DNA of 64,000 bases from positions 2,210,997 through 2,274,996 of the forward strand of contig CM043964.1 in the NCBI GenBank assembly GCA_014529385.2. The letters run 5' to 3'. Each line of letters opens with the position of its first letter. Positions within the stretch are counted from its first letter, which is position 1. Position numbers and translations under genes: made by a program. The stretch is from Adiantum capillus-veneris. Its lineage: Eukaryota > Streptophyta > Polypodiopsida > Polypodiales > Pteridaceae. A model generated the notes under the pieces. It ran no database searches and was not told the origin of the DNA. It saw only the letters and a list, made by a program, of their open reading frames with translations. Below are positions 10,401 through 20,831 of this stretch, piece after piece.

Positions 10401-11225
10401 GCAATGTACGACTAGCAAGTGACTTTATTTATAAACGTTTGAACGGGCACTCATAATCTTTGTTCGTTGTAGTATAAGTCATACACAGCAGCATGGTGTA
10501 AAGGTCGACATTTTAGGGTGGAACGAATCGACAAAAAGCGTTTTACTCAAGATTGTGGAATCATGGCAAAATTTGAACAGTTTAGTCGACGACGTTCCTC
10601 TGATGCAGATCCCGTGGTGGCGGAACTCACTTAGTTCGGCACGCTGCAAGAGATTTTGAGGATCGATTACAGAGGATTTTTTGTCGACTTGTTCGACGTG
10701 CAATGGTTCAAGATAATCATGGAGGGTCGAAACGCTACTGTGCGTAGAGGAGAGTCTGGTTTTCTTGAGGTGGATTCTACTAAGAAATGGACTGACCTAA
10801 GAGACACTTTCGTACTACCCGAGCATTGTGAACAAGTAAGTATATAAATAGTTAACATTCCCCTTTTACAAGTTATGTGCTTGAAAGCTCTCATGTAAGT
10901 TATGTGGCTCTGGCAGGTAGTATTTCATCCTACAAAGTCTACATCAAACTGGTGGTACGTCATAGAGTTAGCCCCTCGTAGTGTAAGGACGTATGAAGGC
11001 TACCATGTGCCAATCACAACGACATCAATGGAGGAGATCAGAGAAGATGCTCAATCGGAAGCCGCTGCGGTGGTGCCAGACGAGCATCAAGATGCTACTA
11101 CTCTATATGGGGTGCATGCAGAGGAGCTACAAAATGAAACAGAGGATATGTGTTTAAACGGAGAGCTCTATATAGATATAGGAAGTTATGCTGAGTTATG
11201 CGAGGATGAGAGAGAGATCTCTTAA
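7497..11225 (+). pseudogene. TNP2-like: TNP2-type CACTA transposase, six exons, one premature stop
   Basis: Exons by GT-AG borders and phase: 7497-8029, 8126-8865, 8949-9553, 9628-10392, 10473-10835 and 10917-11225, about 1,000 codons. The start is the ATG at 7497. The N-terminus has the CPCNQCK box of the transposase-associated domain. Exon 2 carries the tnp2 core (CPKCDSKRY, LGLAMDGVNPFG, DVYLRPLLEEL, LMWTMHDYPG). Exon 3 continues with SGYRACVTCG and LLDPMHIFKN. Exons 4-6 match the C-terminal domains usual in these proteins (LPVAIEGC, HLLIHIVDEVE, then a W-rich end). The encoded enzyme would bind the element ends and cut them. An in-frame TAG at 10632-10634 in exon 5 removes the last ~170 codons but leaves the catalytic core. 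Confidence 0.88.
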
Positions 11226-11497
11226 AGCCACAAATATTGTATTTGAACAATTTTGCTCCGTGCTGTAAAAGCTCTAGCTCTCTAAGTAGCTTCCATGGTG
11301 TGTAACGCTCTTTTCTACTCGCGCTCACATCTTTTGATTGAAAATTCTGAGTTTTCGACTTGCCTCTTCTACCACTCGATTCATTGCGTCATTGTATTTA
11401 TATGCGTCATTACGTCATTGTATTTAATGGTCTTTGCGTCATTGTCTACTCTATTCATTCAATATTAAGTTTAAATATTCGTGTGTTTAATGCAGGT

Positions 11498-12811
11498 ATG
11501 GATGATGAGGAGTTTCTTTCTTCTTTGTCACCGCAGTAGAGACAGTGGTACGTGGAGCGTCATCGCTCTGGCGCATCATCGCGCGTTCCTACACCATCCG
11601 CATCTCCCTCTCTTTCGGAGCATTCGGCGCGCTCCGAAGCTTCGGCGTCGACGAGACGAGCGTCACACTCGTCTAGACACCGGCGCTCTAGTGGTGGCGG
11701 TGGCGGTTGTTGTGGGGATTCCGCCACCGATGCCTCCACACCGCCTCGTGTTCGACGAAGCTCTTTACCCTCCCCTTCTTTGCCTGCCTCCACACCAGCC
11801 ACAGCATCGCCGTCTACGCCAGGTTTTGCACGGCTGACTGTTCCTAGAAGCTACACACCTCTACCTACTCCGCCAGGAGCCACCCCACTCGACACTCCTC
11901 GCTTCGGGGCCCAGACGCCGGTGGAGACACCTGACGTCCGTACCCCCATCGACACGCCGCTAGAGACCCCTGCCGGGACACCCAGGTTCACGCGTCACCG
12001 GCCAGAGGGCTTGCCTTACTCCATCGACATCAGCGGCGGCATCATCATGGATGATGACGGCAAGAAGGTGATCTGGCGCATGCGTGGTCTTTGCTCTCAG
12101 CTGTTTAGACACTATATACTAAACAAATGGAGTGAAGTACCAAGTGATTTAAAAAACAGAGTCATCAGCATACTTCATGATGAGTTTCCCGTTCCAACAC
12201 GGGATCAGCGCTTCAATGAAGACCTGATGAAGATTCGAATGCGCGAATACTGCAAACACAAGCGTTCCGAAGTGCAAAAAGCAATCAAGAATGGGTGGAA
12301 TAGGCCAGATTGGCTGGCCAAAGAAGATTGGAAGAATGCGAAGAAAGCAGCGCGCGAGAATTCCGACAAGTGGAAGCAACAAAAGGATGCAGCCAGAGCG
12401 CGAGTAGAGGCAGGGAGCTCGCACCACTTGGGGAGCGGTGGATGGGCATCATTTGAGGCCGATTTTGTAAGTCTTTTCACATTGCTCTTTATGCATGTTC
12501 GATAGTTTAGGGTTTATGAGTTTTTTAGTTCTAACATAATGAAATCTTTGTATGTTTTGACAGTGGTCGATGACAGGACGTGATCCCACACCGTACGAGC
12601 GCGAGTACGCAGGCAGGAAGGGCTTAAACGCCCTGATGGACATTCTCAGTTCTCGCGGCGGCATGGTTAGTATTAGGGTTTACTCTTTTTTATTTTTTGT
12701 ATTGTTTTATAAATGTCGTTATATGTTTATACTTATTGAAAACTGTCTTATTGTCTTTTTTTGCAGAATCCGACAGATACGTCGCTTGGACGCGATGAGA
12801 CGTCTGATTAG
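11498..12811 (+). pseudogene. TNPA/Ptta-type second CACTA gene, three exons, one premature stop
   Basis: Exons 11498-12466, 12564-12665 and 12767-12811 with GT-AG borders. An in-frame TAG at codon 14 (11537-11539) follows the ATG; downstream the frame is open. The N-terminal third is Ser/Pro/Thr-rich. From about residue 190 it reads like the plant Ptta/En-Spm transposase family (LFRHYILNKWSEVPSDLKNRV, then KEDWKNAKKAARENSDKWK). A short C-terminal part (GRDPTPYEREYAGRKG) follows. In En/Spm the matching product binds the subterminal repeats. An alternative is that the ATG lies in another upstream exon and the TAG is intronic. Confidence 0.78.
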
Positions 12812-13159
12812 ACGACGTCAGTTTAGCCGTAGCTAGATAGCATTAGTTTAGGGTTTCTCATAGCTTATGTATCATGAGACGGATTTTATACGTCTTTTTG
12901 AACCATGTATATTATTACATTTGTCACCGCAATTCCTTTTGCCAATCAATTCTTTATGCCTATGATGTTGTACAATTGTCATTATTACATTTGCCAATCA
13001 ATTCAGTTTGTCTATGATGTGTACAATTGTCAATTTTGCAAACAATGCGTCTTGTGGGTGACTATTTTGGGTCTATTATTTACCTTTGCACTTTTTTTAA
13101 AAAGTGAATCAAGTACAATATGGTTGATGGGTGGCAGGGCATTCAATGCCCTGCCACCA
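12812..13159 (+). other. CACTA 3' non-coding stretch
   Basis: AT-rich sequence after the second gene with an imperfect internal duplication (ATTACATTTG followed by CCAATCAATTC.TTTG, near 12915 and 12985). There is no ORF of note. A short inverted repeat (GGCAGGGCATT / AATGCCCTGCC, 13134-13160) could form a hairpin. Confidence 0.6.
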
Positions 13160-13162
13160 AAA

Positions 13163-13459
13163 AAATATTCTCTCAGGCGTCGCTATAAGCGTCGCTATTT
13201 ATGGCTCTGTAGCGTCGCTATATGCGTCGCTATACTCTTCTGTGAGAGCGTCGCTATAAGCGTCGCTATAGGCGTCGCTATGAGCGTCGCTATATAGCGA
13301 CGCCTATAGCGACGCCTATAGCGACGGCTATAGCGACGCAAATAGCGACGCTCTCGTAGCGACGCTTTTAGCGACGGTTATAGCGACGCCGGGGGTTATA
13401 AAAACCCAGTGTATTTCCGTCGCTAAGAGCGTCACAAGAGCACATAACCTCTTGTAGTG
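13163..13459 (+). repeat. CACTA right subterminal repeats and terminus
   Basis: About 20 copies of GCGTCGCTAT-like units. The left half is in direct and the right half in inverted orientation, with a switch near 13294 that creates a large imperfect palindrome (GCGTCGCTATATAGCGACGC at its centre). The element ends with CCTCTTGTAGTG. Confidence 0.9.
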
Positions 13460-13890
13460 TTACTCTAATTTCTCTAATAAATTAGTAAGATTCGATTAGT
13501 TTTAAGAAGGATATGTGTGTGTGTGTGTGATATCTCTTACTCTAATCTCTCTAATAGATTAATAAGATTCAATTAACTTCAAGAATGATGTGTGTTTGCT
13601 ATCTCTTACTCTAATTTCTCTAATAGATTAGTAAGATTCAATTAGTTTTAAGAAGGATATGTGTGTGTGTGTGTGTGCTATCTCTTACTCTAATCTCTCA
13701 AATAGATTAGTAAGATTCAATTAACTTTAGAAAAGATGTGTGTGTATGTTTTCTCTTAGAAAAGGATGTGTGTGTGTTCTCTTTTACTCTAATCTTTCTA
13801 ATGGATTAATAAGATTCAATTAACTTTAGAAAAGATGCGTGTGTATGTTTTCTCTTACTCTAATCCCTCTAAGTATACCTACTCTCTCTA
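13460..13890 (+). repeat. Minisatellite, right part
   Basis: About six copies of the unit also seen at 5571-5693. Copies alternate between a TTTCTCTAATA...GTTTTAAGAAGGATAT type and a CTCTCTAATA...ACTTTAAGAATGATG type, so the true period is about 147 bp. The array belongs to the G2 LTR downstream of its TATA box. Confidence 0.85.
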
Positions 13891-14326
13891 GTTAGTGCAT
13901 CCTCACTATTAATTTATGCATAGTTAATTGAAAGTTAATACATAAGAGAATTCATCATATTCTTATTATACATGAAGAAATTCTCATTCACCAATTTTAT
14001 TGTCCATTAGATCAAGTAGAATTTTGAAAAATACTAAAAATTGATTTAGTTGAAGTATAGAAATTGAAGTTAGAATTGGATTAGAAATGTGAAGCATAAA
14101 AGTAATGCATTCTTGAACTTTAACTCATAGTTTAAACACTTAATTTTTGATTAATTAAGATTAGCAAATATTTGATGTATTGAAATTAGATGTAGAAAAA
14201 CAACACTAAGTGTGAATCCGAGTTGACGAAGGTTAAAATTACAGACTCTCTTTGGAAACAAGAGATTACTAGGGAAATTGACCAATTTAAAGTTCTAAGT
14301 GTATATCATAAGTGTAGTACAAAAAA

Positions 14327-14449
14327 ATGGCTCCAAAGCGTGCTCGAACCCAAGGCGCTAATGATCATGAAGCTGGTACAAGTAACGGTGGAACTCCTGC
14401 GGAACATGCTATGTCTCCACCAATCGGACCAATCGGAGCTATGGTACAG
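14327..14449 (+). CDS. LTR-encoded initiator exon of G2 (gag N-terminus?)
   Basis: ATG after an A-rich context, then 41 codons beginning MAPKRARTQGANDHEAGTSN, ending at a consensus donor CAG|GTTAGT in phase 0. The G LTR has the same exon (MAPVKRTCFGG, HDREAGTSN) with a phase-0 donor GAG|GTGAGT. Conservation of start, peptide and donor inside two diverged LTRs is best explained by selection on a spliced product. Because G2 is a solo LTR, no downstream exon of its own remains. Confidence 0.5.
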
Positions 14450-15540
14450 GTTAGTATTGCAGTTTCAAGTTATGCATCATTGCATATGCGAGACCATAGG
14501 AATATATTATTTACCTTATGAAAAGAAAATACGGACCGAAACCACGGGGCTTAACCCCAAGAAACTCGACATATGTTTGACAAGTAGGAAAGAATGTCTG
14601 GTTAAATTGGTTGCTATAGGAAAGAATGTTTGTCCAAAACCTTCGGTATGGTTTCTCTCAAGACTCTCTACTTATTAGCACTGGTATTATGTGGCAGTTG
14701 CCGAGGTGTGAGATGACGCCCAGGATGGCACCGCTGATGCTGTGGTGGGAGTACACCCAGATTAGCCCAGTTGGATACTGTAGTTTTGTTTTGCCGTGGC
14801 GTGAGGATGACGCCCAGATTGGCACCGTTGTTGCTGTGATGGGAGTACGTCCAGATTAGCACAACGAGTACTTGTCGAGCGGTATGGGACGCTCATGAGG
14901 ACAAGGGTTTTATAAATAATGTATATACCGATCGGACATAATAGCGCCAATAGAGATTCTTGAGTGAACCTAATCCAAGGGTTGTTGGTTTAAAATTGGA
15001 CGACTTCTTGTTTGACTATTGTTTGTAATACTGTTTGAAGGACTGCTTTAACGAACCAGTATCATAAATAAAGTAAAGGAACATGTATGTTTAAACAGTG
15101 TGGTAGTAATTAGATAACAAAAGAAGGGTGAGTGTGGTGTGGAAAGTGGGAGAATGATACCCCGACGGTATCATTCTATGGACGGGTGGACCCGATGAGT
15201 TGGGTAACTTTCCAACGCTAGAAATTGTTTTTTTTAAAGTCATAAATCTTAAAAGAGACAAACCTTGGCGCCTGTGCTTCTGAAACATGGGGAAAAAAGC
15301 GTACAGGTTGGTCACTGTAAGATTTATACTTTTAGGTATAATTGATTATAGATAGTTTTTAGATAGGGTTATGGTGGTCACGCTCCGCCATAGCGAGATA
15401 TGACCAATTCTTCACTAACGGTTCATACCCGTGGCTATGTAGTAGCTAAGGCAATGTCCGTTGGTTTTTCTTTCTCAGGATTGGAGACCTATCAAAGCTA
15501 CTCCGCTCCTCTCAAAAAGGGGCAGGGATCTCACAGAAAA

Positions 15541-16073
15541 CCCTAGGTAGGTGACCGAGACTAGTCCTTGAGGATAGGGATTCTCTCGCTTGCCAAGAGT
15601 TTCGTTTTACATTTAGATAGGATCACAGGGTGGAGGACTCTCTAGGTCTTAGAGGGAGTCTAGGGAGCGTGTGTCTGGCCTAGATCCTTTGACTTAGGTA
15701 GACTTAGATAGTTTTTTGTTTTTAGTTGAGTTAAAGTATAGGAGTTTGAGTGGAAGAAGCGGTGAAAGGAGAGCTTGAGAGTCTGGAGAGGCCAGGAAGC
15801 AACCAAAACACCATTATCACCATTTCACATGAATAGTAGGAGTAGGGTATTAGGACATCATGATTTATGATCTAGAGCACTTCACGCATGTTGTACTTGC
15901 TTATTAGGTTCATTACAAGGTTGTAAAAGATGTAAAAGAGTGTTTGAAAGCTGAAGTGAAGTCCAAAAGTTACTGTGAGTGTTTCTGATAGAGCTGCAGA
16001 GCATCAGGAGCATTTTTGTCAGGAAAAAATTACATTTTAAAAGAGGAGACATCCTACGCGTAGGATGTCTACA
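15541..16073 (+). other. H leader segment between G2 and Copia-1
   Basis: Continues the H leader interrupted after the primer site. There is no ORF. It contains the first of the 24-bp palindromes, at 16047-16070 (AGACATCCTACG and its complement). Confidence 0.7.
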
Positions 16074-16078
16074 GACTA

Positions 16079-16270
16079 TGAAGGAGTACGAGTGGAAGTG
16101 CAACGCGAGAGAGAGTGCGAGAAGAAGAGCACGACGATATGGTGAACTCGCTCTACTGTAATGTGTAGAGAATAGTGAGTTCTTATTAGGTTTTTACAAA
16201 AGAATATGTGTACATACCTGGCGGCCCGCCCACTTACCTGGGCGACCACATTGGGCTTTATACCCCAACA
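16079..16270 (-). repeat. Copia-1 3' LTR
   Basis: TGAAGGAGTACG to ATACCCCAACA, 192 bp, paired with 20832-21023. The minus-strand polypurine tract (ACTTTAAGTGGGAGGT) adjoins it at 16271-16286. Confidence 0.95.
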
Positions 16271-16359
16271 ACCTCCCACTTAAAGTCCAATGTGGTACTT
16301 TAAGTGTGAGAGAAGCTACTATACAAGCTAATATACAAGAGATGTAGAGAAGTGATGTA

Positions 16360-17880
16360 CTACCCTACACCTAACTGCTTGCGAAAATGCGCAAACCTCT
16401 CTGAGGGAAGTCCTTTTGTAAGTAGATCAGCAGGATTTTCTGTGGTGTGACCTTTGACAAGCTGAAGTTGCTTATCCTCGAGCATTTCCCTGATGAAATG
16501 ATACTTCACATCCACATGCTTTGTCTTTGAGTGATAAACCGGATTGCGAGACAATTGTATAGCACTTTGACTATCACAATATAACACAGGCATCTCTTCT
16601 TTGATTCCCAAATCTGTTACTAGTCGATTAAGCCAAATTGATTCTTTGAATGCCTCTGATGGTGCAACATATTTAGCCTCTGTAGTAGACTGAGTAACAC
16701 AATCTTGTAATCTAGAACGCCATGATATTGCTCCACCAGCCAATGTAAAGACATACCCTGACGTAGACCTTCGGTTGTCTAAGTCACCTGCATAATCTGA
16801 GTCTGTAAAACCCTTTACACTTAGCTCCTGACTCCCATAGCATATACGCATACTCTTTGTAGCTTTCAGGTATCTCAATATTCCTTTCACTGCCTCCCAA
16901 TGTTTCTTGCCTGGGTTTGACATGTATCGACTTACTACTCCCACTGCAAATGCAATGTCTGGGCGAGTAGCAATCATTGCATACATCAAACTACCCACTG
17001 CAGACGCATATGGAATCTTATCCATTTTAGCCTGTTCTTCCTCATACACAGGACAATCTTGTTTGCTAAGTTTCACATATGGTGGCAATGGAACACTCAC
17101 TGCCTTTCCCTTCTCCATATTGAAACGTTGCAAAACCTTGTCAATATACTTTGTTTGAGATAACCAAATCAACTTCTTTGATCTGTCTCTCTCAATGCGC
17201 ATACCAAGTATATGACTTGCCTCACCCATGTCTTTCATGTCAAACGATTTTGCTATCTTTGACTTCAAAGCTAAAATTTCTTCCAAGTGCTTGCCAGCAA
17301 TCAACATGTCATCCACATACAAAATAAGGATCAGCCAACTACCATCCTTAGCCTTCTTTGTATATAGACAGTGATCGAACTCACTACGTTTGTAGCCTTG
17401 AGAAAGCATAAACTTGTGGAATTTATGGTACCATGCCCTCGGTGATTGTTTTAAGCCATAAAGAATCTTTAACAACTGGCATACCCAATCTTCCTTGCCT
17501 TTCTCAACAAACCCTTCTGGCTGCTGCATGTAAATTTCCACATCTAAATCACCATGCAAGAACGCTGTCTTGACATCCATTTGGTGCAACACCAAATCTA
17601 ATATGGAAACCAATGCAAGAAAGCATCTCAATGTAGTCATCTTGACCACCGGAGAGAAGACTTCATCAAAGTCAATGCCTTGTTCTTGCTTAAAGCCCTT
17701 GGCAACAAGCCTTGCTTTGTACTTTGGCTGACTATCATGAGCGGTGATCTTATACCTGTAAACCCATTTACAGGGTAGAGCCTTTTTGCCCCGTGGTAAT
17801 TTAACTAGCTTCCATGTCTGGTTTTTATACAGAACTTTCATCTCTGACTGCATGGCCAATTGCCAATTCCCGGAGTCCTT
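16360..17880 (-). CDS. Copia-1 reverse transcriptase and RNase H
   Basis: Downstream half of the Copia polyprotein, in a different frame from gag-pro-int. It starts around KDSGNWQLAMQSEM and carries the RT fingers (NQTWKLVKLP, LPCKWVYRYK), TAFLHGDL, the catalytic YVDDM box (about 17300-17325), then RNase H with DSDYAGD, TKYV and DSQSAIQL. It ends with the conserved HFRKQLGV. RT copies the RNA genome into cDNA in the virus-like particle; RNase H removes the RNA. All catalytic boxes are present. It is separated from the upstream ORF by a frameshift at about 17880-17895, explained by a 5-bp near-tandem duplication (TGAAATGAA). Confidence 0.95.
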   Translation of the reverse strand, partial: KDSGNWQLAMQSEMKVLYKNQTWKLVKLPRGKKALPCKWVYRYKITAHDSQPKYKARLVAKGFKQEQGIDFDEVFSPVVKMTTLRCFLALVSILDLVLHQMDVKTAFLHGDLDVEIYMQQPEGFVEKGKEDWVCQLLKILYGLKQSPRAWYHKFHKFMLSQGYKRSEFDHCLYTKKAKDGSWLILILYVDDMLIAGKHLEEILALKSKIAKSFDMKDMGEASHILGMRIERDRSKKLIWLSQTKYIDKVLQRFNMEKGKAVSVPLPPYVKLSKQDCPVYEEEQAKMDKIPYASAVGSLMYAMIATRPDIAFAVGVVSRYMSNPGKKHWEAVKGILRYLKATKSMRICYGSQELSVKGFTDSDYAGDLDNRRSTSGYVFTLAGGAISWRSRLQDCVTQSTTEAKYVAPSEAFKESIWLNRLVTDLGIKEEMPVLYCDSQSAIQLSRNPVYHSKTKHVDVKYHFIREMLEDKQLQLVKGHTTENPADLLTKGLPSERFAHFRKQLGVG

Positions 17881-20333
17881 CATTTCACTGCTTCCTTGTA
17901 ACATGAAGGCTCATTGCAATCAGTCAACATGACATAGTTCATAGATGGAACAAACCTATCAGGAGGTCGCGTGACACGTCCAGATCTACGCACAATAGGT
18001 GGCTCAGGCTCAGCCACAACCTGTGGTTCCACTCTATCCTGCCCTTGCTCCTCTTGAGCCCTGACATTTTGTCTTGCACGTGCAGGTCCATCTTCTTGGA
18101 AGACAACTCTTCTAATCTCCTCAACCCTCTCTGGTTTAGAATGATATTTGGATTCATTAAAGTGAACATCATTGCTGCGGACAACCTTTCTGGATTCGGG
18201 ATCCCAAAGTCTGTACCCCATCTCACCAGAATTACCATAGCCTAGAAAGATGCACTTTCTACTCTTTGGCTCAAGTTTGTTCCTAAATTCCTTTGGAACG
18301 TGAGTATATGCCTCACAGCCAAAGACTCTGAGATGCTTGTATGAGGGCATTTTGCCTGACCATACCATCTCTGGCACTGAATCCTTCTGCAAAACCTTGC
18401 TAGGAGATCTATTTACAAGATGAACAGCTGTTGATACAGCTTCAGCCCAAAACCCATTTGGCAGCTGTGCATTAGACAACATACTTTTGACCTTCTCTTG
18501 TATGGTCCTATTCATCCTCTCAGCAACACCATTTTGAGGAGGATTGTAAGGAGCAGTAAGTTCACGTTTTATACCTTTTGACTCACAAAAGTCCTGAAAG
18601 GCCTTTGAAATATACTCTCCACCATTGTCAATGCATAAGCATTTAAGCTTCTTGCCACTCTGATTCTCCACAAGTGTCACAAACGTTTTGAAAACACTAA
18701 ACGCTTCATCCTTGTGCTTGAGAAAGTAAACCCATACTTTCCTCGAGTAATCATCTATAAATGTCATAAAGTAAGAAGCTCCCCCTAGAGATAGGTTAGG
18801 CATAGGTCCACACAAATCACTATGAACAAGTGCCAACTGTGTATCTCTTCTATTGCTTCTATGCTTATGTGACTGCTGTGTTTGCTTACCATACAGACAA
18901 TGTTCACAGAATTCAAAATCATTAAATGAAAAGCCAGGCAAATAACCAGAACGAGACAAGATTTCCATTCCCTTCTTGGACATATGTCCTAACCGGCTAT
19001 GCCACAAAGAAATGTTCGGCTGCTTGGTTACATTGATTACATTTTTAGAGACATTTGATACATAAATCATGTAAAGTCCTCCAAACTTTACTCCATGTGC
19101 TACTGTCATAGAACCCTTGGATATCTTCCACATGTTCTGTCCAAAAGTGGTGACGTAGCCAGCATCATCAAGTAAACCTGTGCTGATCAAGCTCTTTGTA
19201 ATTGCGGAAACATGTCTCACATTCTTCAGCGTGAAAGAAGAGCCATTCTGAAACTTCAATTGAACATCTCCAACACCTAAGATCTCACATGTCTGCCCAT
19301 TGCCTAGCCGAACATGATCTTTAGTGGTCACATAAGAGGTAAACCACTCCTTGTTTGGAGACACATGAAGTGATGCCCCTGAGTCTATAATCCAGTCACT
19401 CAGTGCATTTCCATCAGATGCTGTAAGAAGAGCTGAGTCCATTTTATTCTTCAAGAAGTAGATGTCTCGTGACACTAGACTGTCATCCTCTGCAACATTG
19501 TTTGTCACATTTATTTCTTGAATCTTCATCGAGGACTTGTTCTTCTCACCATGGTCTTCAGCTTTCTCTTTGTATTTTTCTGCTTTCCATTCTCTGCAGT
19601 CTCTTTTCATGTGACCCTTCTTGCCACAATGGTAGCATTCTATGTCACTCTTGCCTTTAGCACTGTGGGACTTGCTACGAGGCTGATTCCTCTTTCCACC
19701 TTTGTACTTTTCTTTGGTCCTTCCCCTGACAACTAAGGCTGTTCCTTTGCCTTTGTCCATTGTCTTTCTATTGGTTTCTTCAGTAAGCAGACTTCCTTCT
19801 ACACCTGCTATGTTCAAACCATCTGGAGGTGCACTCAAAGCTGTGCGAAAAGTGTCCCAACTTTCCGGCAATGTGATCAACAGGAACATAGCTCTAACAG
19901 GTTCATTAAACTTGACACCTTGAGCTGACAACTGACTATAGATTGTGTTGAATTCATTCAGGTGATTGGACATAGTTGTCCCTTCTTTCATCTTCAAGTC
20001 AACAAGCTTCTTAAGCCAGTATACCTGTGAAGCTGCACTCTGCTTCTCATAAAGATCACTCAGCTTTAACCATGCTTGATAAGCCGACATCTCGTCTGCT
20101 ACATTGAAGTAAACGCTTTCTGCCAAAGTCAGCATAATGGTAGAAAGTGCTAATTCATCCATTTCGCTCCATTCATCTTCGTCCATATCTTCTGGTTTTA
20201 TCCCCTTGAGCTTTATAGGTTTTATCTGCTTCTTTTGTACCAACACGTGCCAAATCTGCTTCTTCCACAATGGGAAATTGGTTCCATCCAACTTCTTGAT
20301 ATTGTGAAGAGCAGTGTCCTGTGATCCAGCCAT
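17880..20333 (-). CDS. Copia-1 Gag, protease and integrase
   Basis: ATG at 20333, 817 codons. The N-terminal Gag core (KKLDGTNFPLWKKQIW) is followed by a CCHC zinc knuckle CYHCGKKGHMKRDC (from residue ~233), the protease active site IDSGAS (Asp ~317), the integrase HHCC motif (HSRLGHM to CEHC, ~446-480) and catalytic D-D-E residues in HSDLCGP, CIDNGGEY and GVAERMNR. It ends at a TGA shortly before RT because of the frameshift described for the RT entry. Gag forms the particle, protease processes the polyprotein and integrase inserts the cDNA. Confidence 0.96.
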   Translation of the reverse strand: MAGSQDTALHNIKKLDGTNFPLWKKQIWHVLVQKKQIKPIKLKGIKPEDMDEDEWSEMDELALSTIMLTLAESVYFNVADEMSAYQAWLKLSDLYEKQSAASQVYWLKKLVDLKMKEGTTMSNHLNEFNTIYSQLSAQGVKFNEPVRAMFLLITLPESWDTFRTALSAPPDGLNIAGVEGSLLTEETNRKTMDKGKGTALVVRGRTKEKYKGGKRNQPRSKSHSAKGKSDIECYHCGKKGHMKRDCREWKAEKYKEKAEDHGEKNKSSMKIQEINVTNNVAEDDSLVSRDIYFLKNKMDSALLTASDGNALSDWIIDSGASLHVSPNKEWFTSYVTTKDHVRLGNGQTCEILGVGDVQLKFQNGSSFTLKNVRHVSAITKSLISTGLLDDAGYVTTFGQNMWKISKGSMTVAHGVKFGGLYMIYVSNVSKNVINVTKQPNISLWHSRLGHMSKKGMEILSRSGYLPGFSFNDFEFCEHCLYGKQTQQSHKHRSNRRDTQLALVHSDLCGPMPNLSLGGASYFMTFIDDYSRKVWVYFLKHKDEAFSVFKTFVTLVENQSGKKLKCLCIDNGGEYISKAFQDFCESKGIKRELTAPYNPPQNGVAERMNRTIQEKVKSMLSNAQLPNGFWAEAVSTAVHLVNRSPSKVLQKDSVPEMVWSGKMPSYKHLRVFGCEAYTHVPKEFRNKLEPKSRKCIFLGYGNSGEMGYRLWDPESRKVVRSNDVHFNESKYHSKPERVEEIRRVVFQEDGPARARQNVRAQEEQGQDRVEPQVVAEPEPPIVRRSGRVTRPPDRFVPSMNYVMLTDCNEPSCYKEAVK

Positions 20334-20816
20334 AGCTACGCTTCACAGTGGTTTACTTTCCTGGGAAAAATTTGGCAGAGTTTCCCCTGTAAACTGACCT
20401 CTGAACCAATATCAACCTGATGAACTAGTGGATGTCGCCTACAGTCTGTGTGTAGATGCACCCGTGTCATATGTGACACGCCTCCAAGAACTGTGAGCCG
20501 TCCTTCGATGTGTAGACAGCCACAAATCAACACTTTGGGAGTGTTGATATCCTCAGCACCTGCAGTCGTAGGTCGAAAACTCCAAATTTGCAGAGTCGGA
20601 TCTGCACCCGTCGAGACCACGTAGTCAAAAATGGCCTGCGTAGACCTTTGTCGAAGCCGAACGGTGGCCGAGATGACCTGAGAATGAAATTCTGAGAACA
20701 CCAAGTCCTTCGGGCTCTCCCACAAGATTTGGGGCCGTGTCTTTGCCTGTCGAATTTCACTCCAATCTGAGCTGGTGATTCTAGCCTCCTGCAGTGGTGC
20801 CCCGAGCCTCAATCTG

Positions 20817-20830
20817 AGCTCTGATACCAG
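20817..20830 (-). promoter_or_regulatory. Copia-1 primer-binding site (initiator Met tRNA)
   Basis: The minus strand reads TGGTATCAGAGCTC immediately inside the 5' LTR, the standard Copia primer site. Confidence 0.9.
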
Positions 20831-20831
20831 T

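Larger units (their letters stand above)
5694..13459 (+). mobile_element. Complete CACTA (En/Spm-type) DNA transposon
   Basis: A 7,766-bp element with 12-bp perfect terminal inverted repeats CACTACAAGAGG (5694-5705 and 13448-13459) and a 3-bp TTA target duplication (5691-5693 and 13460-13462). Both ends carry dense direct and inverted copies of GCGTCGCTAT. Inside are a TNP2-type transposase gene with six exons and a second gene of the TNPA/Ptta type, both on the plus strand, which is the normal CACTA layout. Each gene has one premature TAG, so the copy is probably not autonomous, but its ends look able to transpose. Confidence 0.95.
4833..15535 (+). mobile_element. G2: solo LTR of a G-like Gypsy element, split by CACTA
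   Basis: It begins TGTAAGGTCTGTAC and ends GGGATCTCACA, and is flanked by GAAAA on both sides (4828-4832 and 15536-15540). No internal domain is present. Without the CACTA insertion it is about 2.93 kb, close to the 2.75-kb left LTR of G. The two share the TGTAAGGTCT terminus, a GTGCTGCCA block after the TATA box, an LTR-encoded MAPKR/MAPVKR exon, and a CTGAAACANGGGGAAAAA block about 950 bp after that ATG. A solo LTR arises by recombination between two LTRs of one element. Confidence 0.85.

Noticed and set aside
14223-14678. 151-codon plus-strand ORF overlapping the LTR exon
   Set aside because: It has no ATG-supported or conserved content and runs in a different frame through the exon that is conserved with G.
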